39,133 nucleotides of DNA, from positions 1 through 39,133 of the forward strand of contig JAISUZ010000009.1 of NCBI GenBank assembly GCA_031271785.1, given 5' to 3'. Positions 33,101 through 39,133 of the stretch are shown piece after piece (position 1 is the first letter of the stretch; every line of letters begins with the position of its first letter). Made by a program: the position numbers and the translations under genes. This DNA comes from Fibrobacter sp. GTDB taxonomy: Bacteria; Fibrobacterota; Fibrobacteria; Fibrobacterales; Fibrobacteraceae. The notes under the pieces are model-generated. The model was not told where the DNA came from and searched no databases. It saw nothing but the letters and a program-made list of their open reading frames with translations.

Positions 33101-33902
33101 CGACTGGAGGAACGTCCGCTTCTTGGCTGTCGATAACGACCCGGCGGCGCTCGCTTATCTGCAAGAAATAATAAAAGGAACGGGCGCCCGGTGCGATACG
33201 GCCGAGAGTGCGGAAGAAGCTCTCCGCCTTATGGAACTCGCTCCCTACTATATTTACTTTGTGAACTCTGTTTTACCGGGTGTCGGCAGCCTGCGGCTAA
33301 CGGAAACCATTAAAGCGAAAAATGCCAAATCATTCGTGATCATGATGTCGGCGGCCGAACTGAATACCATTTCGGATCAAGAAAAGAAACCGGGTGTGGA
33401 CAAATTCATTTCCAAACCGTTGTTCCCTTCCGATGTGGTAAACGCCGTCAACGAACTACTCGGTATGAAAGTACAGGATACGGAAGATCCGCATCAGAGT
33501 CTCGTTACGTTCGAAGGTTCCCGGATATTGCTTGCAGAGGATATCGATATTAACCGTGAAATCGTGCAAGCCCTTTTGGAACCGACGTTGCTCCAAATCG
33601 ATTTTGCGGAAAACGGCGCGGAAGCGGTACGCATGTTCAGCGAGGCGCCGGAAAAGTATGATATGATTCTCATGGATGTGCAAATGCCGGAAATGGACGG
33701 GTACGAGGCGACACAGCGGATTCGTGCGATGGATACACCCAAGGCGAAGATGATTCCTATTATCGCCATGACCGCGAATGTATTCGCCGAAGATATTCGC
33801 AAAAGCTTCGATGCCGGAATGAACGATCATTTGGGAAAACCGCTGAACATCGAAGAAGTTTTAAACACATTGCGCACTTTTTTGCCTTCAAAAAAGACTT
33901 AA
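30198..33902 (+). CDS. Hybrid sensor histidine kinase with two solute-binding domains (BvgS-like)
   Basis: A 1234-residue envelope sensor, numbered from the ATG at 30198. Signal/lipobox-like N-terminus ALFSGC (near residues 20-27). Two tandem SBP_bac_3 domains occupy about 50-265 and 285-520. One membrane helix is at about 543-563, then a PAS domain (590-700). HisKA has phospho-acceptor H740 in NMSHEIRTPMN. An HATPase domain follows (NAVKFTPENG, DTGIGI, GGTGLGL). REC1 has Asn1023 where the phosphorylated Asp should be. REC2 is intact with D1160 in LMDVQMPEMDG. It presumably senses amino acids or related solutes and passes phosphate to REC2 or to an unlinked regulator; no Hpt domain or regulator gene is nearby. 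A start at ATG 30090 would add 36 residues ahead of the signal sequence. Confidence 0.9.
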   Translation: MPKTKTLKPIVYVLLAAVAVFALFSGCKKTETAPAAGTAVFTSFRDIPGVTNEEIQAIEALQKKGEPLIYGMNRGIEAFEENGKIQGFSAMVCELLTELFGMEFQIKFYEWNDLLPGLATEEIAFTGDMALTEKRRQSGYFMTDPIAERSLKYTQNADSLTLAEMAEKRRLRFVFVADAAPVTDIASLSYYAFDTIFVKNHADGYRLILEGNADAFFDKNATEARFDADSKLSVENFFPVINIPISLTTKTVALKPVISVMQKALQNEEFRNQLKGFYKQGEKDLQKHKMLNRLTEQEREYIRKHSVIPFVAEHYNYPISFYNTHEEDWGGILFDVLAAVTELTGLSFQLINDEHTEWPEILKMLEDGNASLISELLPSEERQNRFLWPEKALLTDHYTLISKADVPNIDVKEVMNEKVGLTEGTAYAELFNAWFPNHKHIVMFDNPDRAFEAVARGDIDMVMSSERQLIALTNFLELSGYKANVMFDRPSKSIIGFNKNHEELRDIFNKAFRMIDVDGIAAQWTQRTYDYQAKLAQSQRPWLIGSSMLLLFTLILLVILHRKTRREGARLEQLVAQRTNELELQKDTIQLMFDSIPDLIFTKDLNLKYTRCNKSMEKYFEIHEKDIIGKNDREGLHVSEDAERVYREADLKTIQERRMVTIPEDIIKRKDGTLMICELIQVPLIHNGEVTGLMGIAHDITARKAMENTIRKTSDRLEVALSEAKEANKAKSRFLANMSHEIRTPMNAIIGMTTVGLSVTDLKRAVYCFKKIQDASKHLLGIINDILDISKIEAGKFELALSEFEFEKMLRQVVNVNKFRIDEKKQHFSVYIGRNIPKFLFGDSQRLAQVVTNLLSNAVKFTPENGSICIDSQLEKEENDICTVRISVTDTGIGISPEQQARLFQSFQQAESSMAVRYGGTGLGLAISKNIIEMMGGQVWIQSELGKGSSFILTAPMKAIPGKQKTLPDWRNVRFLAVDNDPAALAYLQEIIKGTGARCDTAESAEEALRLMELAPYYIYFVNSVLPGVGSLRLTETIKAKNAKSFVIMMSAAELNTISDQEKKPGVDKFISKPLFPSDVVNAVNELLGMKVQDTEDPHQSLVTFEGSRILLAEDIDINREIVQALLEPTLLQIDFAENGAEAVRMFSEAPEKYDMILMDVQMPEMDGYEATQRIRAMDTPKAKMIPIIAMTANVFAEDIRKSFDAGMNDHLGKPLNIEEVLNTLRTFLPSKKT

Positions 33903-33919
33903 TCGCAAAACATAAAATC

Positions 33920-33923
33920 GAGG
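33920..33923 (+). promoter_or_regulatory. Shine-Dalgarno GAGG defining an AUU start of the helicase
   Basis: GAGG, five T residues, then ATT at 33929. This is ideal spacing, and the reading frame from 33662 to 34096 has no ATG, GTG or TTG. Confidence 0.6.
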
Positions 33924-33928
33924 TTTTT

Positions 33929-35272
33929 ATTCTTTTCTCGGATATTTCTTTAATCCCAACCCTGTTAGACGCCGTAGCGGCTCAGGGCTACCAGACTCCC
34001 ACGCCCATTCAGGAACAAGCGATCCCTCCCGTACTCGCCGGAAAAGACCTTCTCGGAATCGCCCAAACCGGTACGGGTAAAACCGCCGCGTTCGCTTTGC
34101 CCATTTTGCAGCGCCTTTCCGCCTCCGGCCGCGTGCGCGAACCGAAATGCCCGCGCGCCCTGATTCTTGCGCCTACCCGCGAACTCGCCATCCAGGTGGA
34201 AGAAAGTTTCCGCCGTTACGGAATTCATTTGCCTTTACGTTCTGCTTGCATATTCGGCGGGGTCAGCGATGTACCTCAAAAGGCCGCGCTTTCGCGCGGC
34301 GTCGATATTCTCGTAGCTACGCCGGGGCGGCTTCTGGATCTCGTTCAGCAGAAAATGCTTTATCTGAACCATCTTGAAATCTTTGTACTCGATGAAGCCG
34401 ACCGGATGCTCGATATGGGATTCGTTCGCGACATCAAAAAAATTCTTTCGATGCTCCCGCCGAAACGGCAGAATCTGTTTTTCTCCGCCACCATGCCGCG
34501 GGAAATCTCACAGCTCGCCGCCACCATATTCAAAACCACTCCCATTCGCATTGAAGTCACTCCCGAAAGCCGGCCGGTGGAGCGGATCCGCCAAACCGTT
34601 TACGCCGCCGAAAAGAAACAAAAAGCAACGCTCCTGAAACAACTCCTGCTTGAAAATCCGGGCATGAACAAAGTGCTCGTATTTTGCCGCACAAAACACG
34701 GCGCCGACAAAGTATGCAAAGTGTTAGACAAAGCGGGAATTACCGGTGCGGCCATTCACGGCAACAAAAGCCAAACGAGAAGGCAAGAAGCGTTAGGAAA
34801 CTTCAAGGATGAAAAAATCCGGGTACTCGTCGCCACCGATATTGCCGCCCGCGGAATCGACGTGGATCAAGTCACGCATGTATTCAATTACGATCTCCCG
34901 GAAACGCCGGAAACGTATGTTCACCGCATTGGGCGTACCGCCCGCGCCGGGAAAGAAGGGAGCGCCATCGCTTTCTGCTCGAACGAAGAAAGACCGCTCC
35001 TCCGCGCTATTGAAAAACTCACGAAAGTTTCGATTCCTTTCACAGAACACGCGATCCCGAAAGAGGACGCTCCGGCAACACCCGCGCCAACCCCTCGGAA
35101 AAAGAAAAGCGGAAACAAAAAACCGAAACAGGCGCCCGCAAACCCTCACGTAACAAAACCTGAAAATCAGAGCCCGGTAAAAACCGCCGGCGGACACCGC
35201 CCCGGGAGCCGCGCCCGCAAACGGATGCGGGAAGTTAACTCAGCTTCAAACCCGCCACGCCCACAGCAATAA
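33929..35272 (+). CDS. DEAD-box RNA helicase (RhlE-like) with a probable AUU start codon
   Basis: ATP-dependent RNA helicase, 447 residues from ATT 33929. All motifs are intact: Q motif GYQTPTPIQEQAI, motif I AQTGTGKT (K51), PTRELA, TPGR, DEAD (155-158), SAT, TDIAARGID and HRIGRTARAG. A Lys/Pro/Arg-rich tail binds RNA. The expected RhlE N-terminus (xFSDLGL..) appears as LFSDISLIPTLL immediately after the ATT. The first canonical start in frame is a TTG at 34097, which would delete the Q motif and the Walker A lysine and cannot be right. It lies 26 nt after the sensor kinase gene. Its 3' end overlaps the convergent SMR gene by 38 nt. A sequencing error changing ATG to ATT is the main alternative. 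Confidence 0.85.
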   Translation: MLFSDISLIPTLLDAVAAQGYQTPTPIQEQAIPPVLAGKDLLGIAQTGTGKTAAFALPILQRLSASGRVREPKCPRALILAPTRELAIQVEESFRRYGIHLPLRSACIFGGVSDVPQKAALSRGVDILVATPGRLLDLVQQKMLYLNHLEIFVLDEADRMLDMGFVRDIKKILSMLPPKRQNLFFSATMPREISQLAATIFKTTPIRIEVTPESRPVERIRQTVYAAEKKQKATLLKQLLLENPGMNKVLVFCRTKHGADKVCKVLDKAGITGAAIHGNKSQTRRQEALGNFKDEKIRVLVATDIAARGIDVDQVTHVFNYDLPETPETYVHRIGRTARAGKEGSAIAFCSNEERPLLRAIEKLTKVSIPFTEHAIPKEDAPATPAPTPRKKKSGNKKPKQAPANPHVTKPENQSPVKTAGGHRPGSRARKRMREVNSASNPPRPQQ

Positions 35273-35549
35273 GCACCATACAAATTATTTTCACGGCGCC
35301 GAGAGGCTCTTTAAAAATAATGGTGCTGATAAGCGTAATAATCACCACGCCGAGAGCCGCCCAAATCGCGTAAGCAATACTGAGCGGCACTTTTTTGAGC
35401 GAAAGCCCAAGCAGCGCAAAACAAAGAATGTAACCGAAAATCGTACCGAGTGTGGGGAGAAATTTTGTGAACCCATTGGAGTATTTCATAAGAGACGTCG
35501 CGATGACTTCACATGCGATCGCCAAAAACAGAAACACCCAATAAAGCAT
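35235..35549 (-). CDS. SMR-family multidrug/guanidinium transporter (EmrE-like)
   Basis: Four-helix inner-membrane antiporter of 104 residues. The essential glutamate is E14 in IACEVIATSLMK, and W63 in AIWAALG matches EmrE. The end KIICMVLIAVGVAGLKLS is typical. Such proteins export quaternary ammonium compounds, polyamines or guanidinium; the subtype is not certain. The ATG shares a base with the ileS stop (TAATG), so it is translated from the ileS message. A longer frame to 35624 lies within ileS and is rejected. Confidence 0.92.
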   Translation of the reverse strand: MLYWVFLFLAIACEVIATSLMKYSNGFTKFLPTLGTIFGYILCFALLGLSLKKVPLSIAYAIWAALGVVIITLISTIIFKEPLGAVKIICMVLIAVGVAGLKLS

Positions 35550-38500
35550 TACTTTTTCGCTTCGAACGCGACTTTCTCGCCGTCGGCTTCGCTTTCCACA
35601 AGCCCTGCGGGAGAGTCCGCCCAAGTGATCGAATCCGCCTGCGTTTCGCCGCGGATGTAATCTTCATTTTCTTTCACCGCACGCTTAAACGTATCGGAAG
35701 CCGAACAAAGCGTCACCTTAATCCGATCCGTAATCGCGAAGTTCCGATCTTTTCTCCTGTTTTGAAGGCGGTTCACAAGCTCGCGGGCGACACAGGCGCG
35801 TTTTAATTCGTCCGTAACCACGAGATCGAGCGCTAAAGTAAAGTGAGAATCCGCATCCACAGCGAGCCCTTCCGAAACCTTACGGTGAACGAGAATCGAT
35901 TCCGCGCCGATACTTCCGAAATCAAAATCGATCGTACCGCCGTTTTGAATCCGGAGTACATCTTCGCTGGAAAGTGCGGCGAGTTTCGCCTGAATCGCTT
36001 TCATGTTCGCGGCAAACAGAGGGCCCTTCGCTTTGATCGCCATAAAATCGGGCTTTGCCGAAAGAGTCACAAATTCGCCTTCGCTATCCTTAAAAATCAT
36101 CTCGCGCACATTGAGTTCGTCGAGAATCAAATCCCGCATTTTTTCGGCCACGTCGCGTTCTTCCGCACCGTGCGGCACGAGCGTCAAAGAGCCGAGCGGC
36201 TGACGGTTTTTCACCTCGTTGGCCGCACGGATTCCGCGCCCCATTTCCACCACCCCGCGCACCATCGCCATACGGTTCACAAGCGCGGAATCCTTGAGCG
36301 ATTCATCGGCGCTCGGGAAATCACAATGATGAACGCTCACCGGCGCGGAAGCATCCACTTCGCGCACGAGAATCTGGTAGATCTCTTCGGAAAGCATCGG
36401 GAGGAACGGCGCGAGGATTTTACTGAAATCCGTGAGCACCCGGTACATGGTAGAATAAGCCGCGTTTTTATCGCCGTCGTTATCGCTTTTCCAAAAACGG
36501 CGGCGGCTGCGGCGCACATACCAGTTCGTCAAATCATCAACCGCCGACACAATCGCCGACACCACGTTATAGAGGTGATAAGCGGACATTTCCTTTTCGA
36601 TTTTTTCGGCAAGGTCCTGAATCACCGCGAGAATCCAGCGGTCGAGTTCATTCTCGCTCTTTATCCAAACGCCGGGCTTCCAATCCAATTGCCCTTTCGC
36701 GGCATCGGCGTTATGGTTACTCACAAAGAAACTCACCGCATTCCAAAGCGGAAGCATCACCGCTTTGACAATGTTTTTCACACCCTCTTCGGAAAAGCGC
36801 AGGTCTTCGGCTTTGAGCGCGGCCGAATCAATCATGAAAAGCCGGATCGCATCAGAACCGGTGCGGGAAATCAAATCATTCGGATCGGGATAATTCCGGA
36901 GGCTCTTCGACATTTTCTGTCCGTTCTCCGCGAGGATAATCCCGTTCACAATCACATTCTTAAACGCCGGCTTTTGGAAAATCGCGCTTGAAAGCACCGT
37001 GAGCGTATAAAACCAACCGCGGGTCTGATCGAGCCCTTCGGCAATAAAATCCGCCGGGAACGTCGCTTCCACGCGTTCCTTGTTTTCAAACGGATAATGG
37101 TTCTGCGCGTAAGGCATGGAACCCGACTCAAACCAGCAATCGAAAACCTCGCTCGTACGCTTAAACTTTTTCCCGTTCTTCTCAATCACAATCGGATCCA
37201 CAAAATGCTTATGCAAATCCGAAACGGTAACGCCGGAAAGCTCCGCGAGTTCGGCAATCGAACCCACAGCGATCATCTCGCCGTCGTCGGCAAGCCACAC
37301 CGGGAGCGGCGTACCCCAAAAACGGTTCCGGGAAATATTCCAGTCGCGCGCATTCTCAAGCCACTTACCGAAGCGGCCGTTCTTGATATGCTCGGGAACC
37401 CAGTTAATCAACTGATTATTCTCAATCATCCATTGCTTCAGCGGCTTCACCACGCCCTCGGCGTTTGCCACCTCGCCGTCGATCTTCAGAAACCACGTCT
37501 TCAGCGCGCGGTAAAGAAGCGGCACGCCGGTACGCCAGCAATGCGGATAACTATGCACGAGCGTCTCATGCCGGAACACGCGCCCCTGCTCTTTCAGGTG
37601 GGCAATAATGGATTTATCGGCATCTTTTGCGCCGATACCTTTCCAGAGCGGCACCTTATCGGTAAATTTGCCTTCTTCATCGAGCGGGTCAAAAAGCCCG
37701 AGCTCAAGCACCGCGCCGAGCTGAAAGTCCTCTTCACCGAAACTCGGCGCAATATGCACCGCGCCCGTACCGTCTTCGGTACTCACAAAGTTTGCGGCAT
37801 AAACATGATAACGCCGGGAAAGCTCTTCCGGCGAAGCAAACGCATCGGAAAAACGGAAAAGCGGCTCGTAAGAAAGCCCGACCAAATCAGAACCCCGGCA
37901 GGAATCCAGCACCGCGGCCGTTTTAAAATACGCCGGTACCCGCGCCGCCGCGATCCAGAATTTCTGCCCGCTGCATTCGAGAAGCTGATACTCAATATCC
38001 TCGCCCACCGCAATCGCAAAGTTCGAAGGAAGCGTCCACGGCGTTGTAGTCCAAACGAGAATCGAAGTCCCGGCAAAACGGGGGTTCTCGGAAACCACCG
38101 GAAACGAAAGCGTGATCGAAGGATCCTGCCTGTCTCTATAACCCTGATTCGTTTCAAAGTTCGAAAGCGGCGTCGCAAGTGCGGGGCTGTAAGGCTGAAT
38201 CCGGTAACCCTGATAAATCAACCCTTTATCCCAGCACTGTTTAAACACCCACCACACGGACTCCATAAAGCTCGTGTCCATGGTCTTGTAATCGTTATCA
38301 AAATCCACCCAGCGGCCCATGCGGCGCACCGTCTTCCGCCATTCCTCCGTATAACGAAGCACCGCGCCGCGGCACGCCTCATTAAACCGATCCTCGCCGA
38401 ACTCGCGGATTTCCGCCACGCCGGAAAGCTTCAAATCATTTTGAATTAAAGTCTCAATCGGAAGCCCGTGGCAGTCCCAACCGAAACGGCGCTGCGCCTG

Positions 38501-38731
38501 CATCCCTTTCATAGTCCAGTAACGCGGCACGATATCCTTAATCGTGCCGGCAAGCAAATGCCCGTAGTGAGGAAGCCCGGTCGCAAACGGCGGCCCATCG
38601 TAAAAATTAAACGCAGGAGCCCCTTCGCGAATCTCAATCGACTTCCGGAAACTCTGATCTTTATCCCAAAGATTCAGAACACGTTCTTCAACGGACGGAA
38701 ACGACTCTTCTTTTTTCACTTCACGAAACAT
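35549..38731 (-). CDS. ileS: Isoleucyl-tRNA synthetase, eukaryote-like type
   Basis: Class I synthetase charging tRNA-Ile, 1060 residues from the ATG at 38731 (GAGGAG five bases upstream). HIGH motif is HYGH (55-58) in GLPHYGHLLAG. The editing domain carries WTTTPWTLPSN. KMSKS is near 605-609 in GQKMSKSLRNYPDP. The anticodon-binding region follows, with no C-terminal Cys4 zinc finger. The start FPSVEERVLNLWDK and the tail organisation fit the second bacterial class (IleS2), related to archaeal/eukaryotic enzymes and often insensitive to mupirocin. A TATTTTTG box lies 23 nt upstream. Confidence 0.96.
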   Translation of the reverse strand: MFREVKKEESFPSVEERVLNLWDKDQSFRKSIEIREGAPAFNFYDGPPFATGLPHYGHLLAGTIKDIVPRYWTMKGMQAQRRFGWDCHGLPIETLIQNDLKLSGVAEIREFGEDRFNEACRGAVLRYTEEWRKTVRRMGRWVDFDNDYKTMDTSFMESVWWVFKQCWDKGLIYQGYRIQPYSPALATPLSNFETNQGYRDRQDPSITLSFPVVSENPRFAGTSILVWTTTPWTLPSNFAIAVGEDIEYQLLECSGQKFWIAAARVPAYFKTAAVLDSCRGSDLVGLSYEPLFRFSDAFASPEELSRRYHVYAANFVSTEDGTGAVHIAPSFGEEDFQLGAVLELGLFDPLDEEGKFTDKVPLWKGIGAKDADKSIIAHLKEQGRVFRHETLVHSYPHCWRTGVPLLYRALKTWFLKIDGEVANAEGVVKPLKQWMIENNQLINWVPEHIKNGRFGKWLENARDWNISRNRFWGTPLPVWLADDGEMIAVGSIAELAELSGVTVSDLHKHFVDPIVIEKNGKKFKRTSEVFDCWFESGSMPYAQNHYPFENKERVEATFPADFIAEGLDQTRGWFYTLTVLSSAIFQKPAFKNVIVNGIILAENGQKMSKSLRNYPDPNDLISRTGSDAIRLFMIDSAALKAEDLRFSEEGVKNIVKAVMLPLWNAVSFFVSNHNADAAKGQLDWKPGVWIKSENELDRWILAVIQDLAEKIEKEMSAYHLYNVVSAIVSAVDDLTNWYVRRSRRRFWKSDNDGDKNAAYSTMYRVLTDFSKILAPFLPMLSEEIYQILVREVDASAPVSVHHCDFPSADESLKDSALVNRMAMVRGVVEMGRGIRAANEVKNRQPLGSLTLVPHGAEERDVAEKMRDLILDELNVREMIFKDSEGEFVTLSAKPDFMAIKAKGPLFAANMKAIQAKLAALSSEDVLRIQNGGTIDFDFGSIGAESILVHRKVSEGLAVDADSHFTLALDLVVTDELKRACVARELVNRLQNRRKDRNFAITDRIKVTLCSASDTFKRAVKENEDYIRGETQADSITWADSPAGLVESEADGEKVAFEAKK

Positions 38732-38754
38732 AAAAACTCCTCGGAAATCCCCGG

Positions 38755-38762
38755 CAAAAATA
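38755..38762 (-). promoter_or_regulatory. TAnnTTTG promoter box of ileS
   Basis: Perfect TATTTTTG on the minus strand, 23 nt before the ileS ATG, leaving room for a short leader with the GAGGAG ribosome-binding site. Confidence 0.5.
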
Positions 38763-38845
38763 GAAAAAAGCGCGCGCACGCGAATATCCGCCGTGAGAAA
38801 GACAACACGAAGATTGAGTTTTCATATTCCCTGCCCGGATTGAAA

Positions 38846-38865
38846 GGGGAAAGTTTTCCCCTCGC
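38846..38865. repeat. GGGGAAA..CCCCTCGC hairpin motif, copy 2
   Basis: GGGGAA, AGTT, TTCCCC followed by CTCGC. It is similar to 22889-22908 and lies between ileS and the FISUMP remnant, where it could act as a transcription end or be a dispersed repeat. Confidence 0.4.
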
Positions 38866-38925
38866 GGCTACTGCGTGCGCCGCTACCCCTTCCCCAGGGG
38901 ACACCCCTAAAACCCCGTGAAAATC

Positions 38926-39033
38926 TCAATCCTTAACGCAGCGAACCGAATAAGCGTTATGTTACCAATTCGCACCGGCATGAAAAACGTTCTCCATGTG
39001 CATAGCCCGCGGCCATCCGGACTCCGTATTGTT
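38926..39033 (-). pseudogene. Remnant of a FISUMP-domain protein C-terminus
   Basis: The minus strand reads NNTESGWPRAMHMENVFHAG, then ANW, a TAA (38962-38964), H, and NAYSVRCVKD followed by TGA at 38926-38928. The last ten residues are the conserved end of the Fibrobacter succinogenes major paralogous domain found in many secreted Fibrobacter proteins. The in-frame TAA, the missing body of the domain, and a REP-like hairpin directly upstream show it is degenerate. It is too short to be a gene but identifies the lineage. Confidence 0.7.
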
Positions 39034-39042
39034 CTTCATTGG

Positions 39043-39065
39043 ATTCTCGGATCCAGTCCGAGAAT
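39043..39065. repeat. REP-like hairpin element, copy 2
   Basis: ATTCTCGGA, loop TCCAG, TCCGAGAAT, then GACA: a perfect 9-bp stem. It shares its design with 3413-3433 and sits at the broken 5' end of the FISUMP remnant. Confidence 0.75.
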
Positions 39066-39133
39066 GACAAAGTATCTTTGATCGCCGCACGCGTCCCGCG
39101 TTCGCGATGGCACTTGTACAAATCCGAACTAAT

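Noticed and set aside
34097-35272. Helicase starting at the TTG at 34097
   Set aside because: This start would remove the Q motif and the Walker A lysine although both are intact immediately upstream in the same frame; the AUU at 33929 is preferred.
37097-38449. 450-codon open frame on the plus strand opposite ileS
   Set aside because: It lies wholly antisense to a clear isoleucyl-tRNA synthetase; its translation is Arg/His/Pro-rich with no recognisable motif. Long antisense frames are common in this codon usage.

Overview
The window looks like a chromosomal segment from a Fibrobacter-type bacterium (Fibrobacterota, FCB superphylum). The clearest sign is a short degenerate tail on the minus strand near 38926-39033. 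It ends in NAYSVRCVKD, the hallmark C-terminus of the FISUMP (Fibrobacter succinogenes major paralogous) domain. Supporting signs are a fused SecDF, a futalosine-pathway MqnA, a eukaryote-like IleS, several glycogen/maltodextrin genes, and Bacteroidetes-like TAnnTTTG promoter boxes in front of many genes.

Layout. 1-1560 (minus): the 5' third of an AT-rich type II-C-like cas9, interrupted by an in-frame TAG at 289-291 although the frame then stays open to the window edge. 1831-2451 (plus): KDPG aldolase. 2463-3290 (minus): chorismate dehydratase MqnA. 3595-7473 (minus): a tightly coupled operon clpP-ftsY-lipoprotein-thioredoxin-like-glycosyltransferase, whose last gene carries an extra C-terminal outer-membrane-like domain. 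7551-9140 (minus): a biotin-dependent carboxyltransferase lacking its biotinyl domain. 9284-9934 (minus): ribulose-phosphate epimerase. Divergent from it (10007-11681, plus): a histone-tail/glycogen-binding protein overlapping lysA. 11769-15504 (minus): a large secreted multidomain cysteine-peptidase-like protein followed by an overlapping lipoprotein gene; both are AT-rich and probably accessory. 15579-19184 (minus): CorA-type transporter and SecDF. 19234-22646 (minus): a GH13 amylase and MalQ pair. 22715-22879 (plus): a 54-residue four-cysteine protein. 23161-23781 (minus): an AT-hook protein. 23887-24549 (plus): an AlkD-like protein. 24561-29658 (minus): PBP1, a lipoprotein and a TauE/SafE permease in one operon. 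29759-29847: tRNA-Ser(GCU). 30198-33902 (plus): a hybrid histidine kinase with two periplasmic solute-binding domains. 33929-35272 (plus): a DEAD-box helicase with no canonical start codon. 35235-38731 (minus): IleS and an SMR transporter.

Most of the window is housekeeping: protein export and turnover, cell wall, translation, lysine and menaquinone synthesis, and central carbon. There is a maltodextrin/glycogen theme (MalQ, GH13, CBM48-like protein). The accessory parts are the cas9 end, the secreted peptidase/lipoprotein pair, and the repeat-rich gaps. The observations I rate highest are the AUU-start helicase, the interrupted cas9, the glycosyltransferase/outer-membrane fusion, the histone-tail CBM protein, the recurring TAnnTTTG box placed 4-5 nt before start codons, and the unannotated four-cysteine small protein. 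No CRISPR array, insertion sequence or replication origin is visible.
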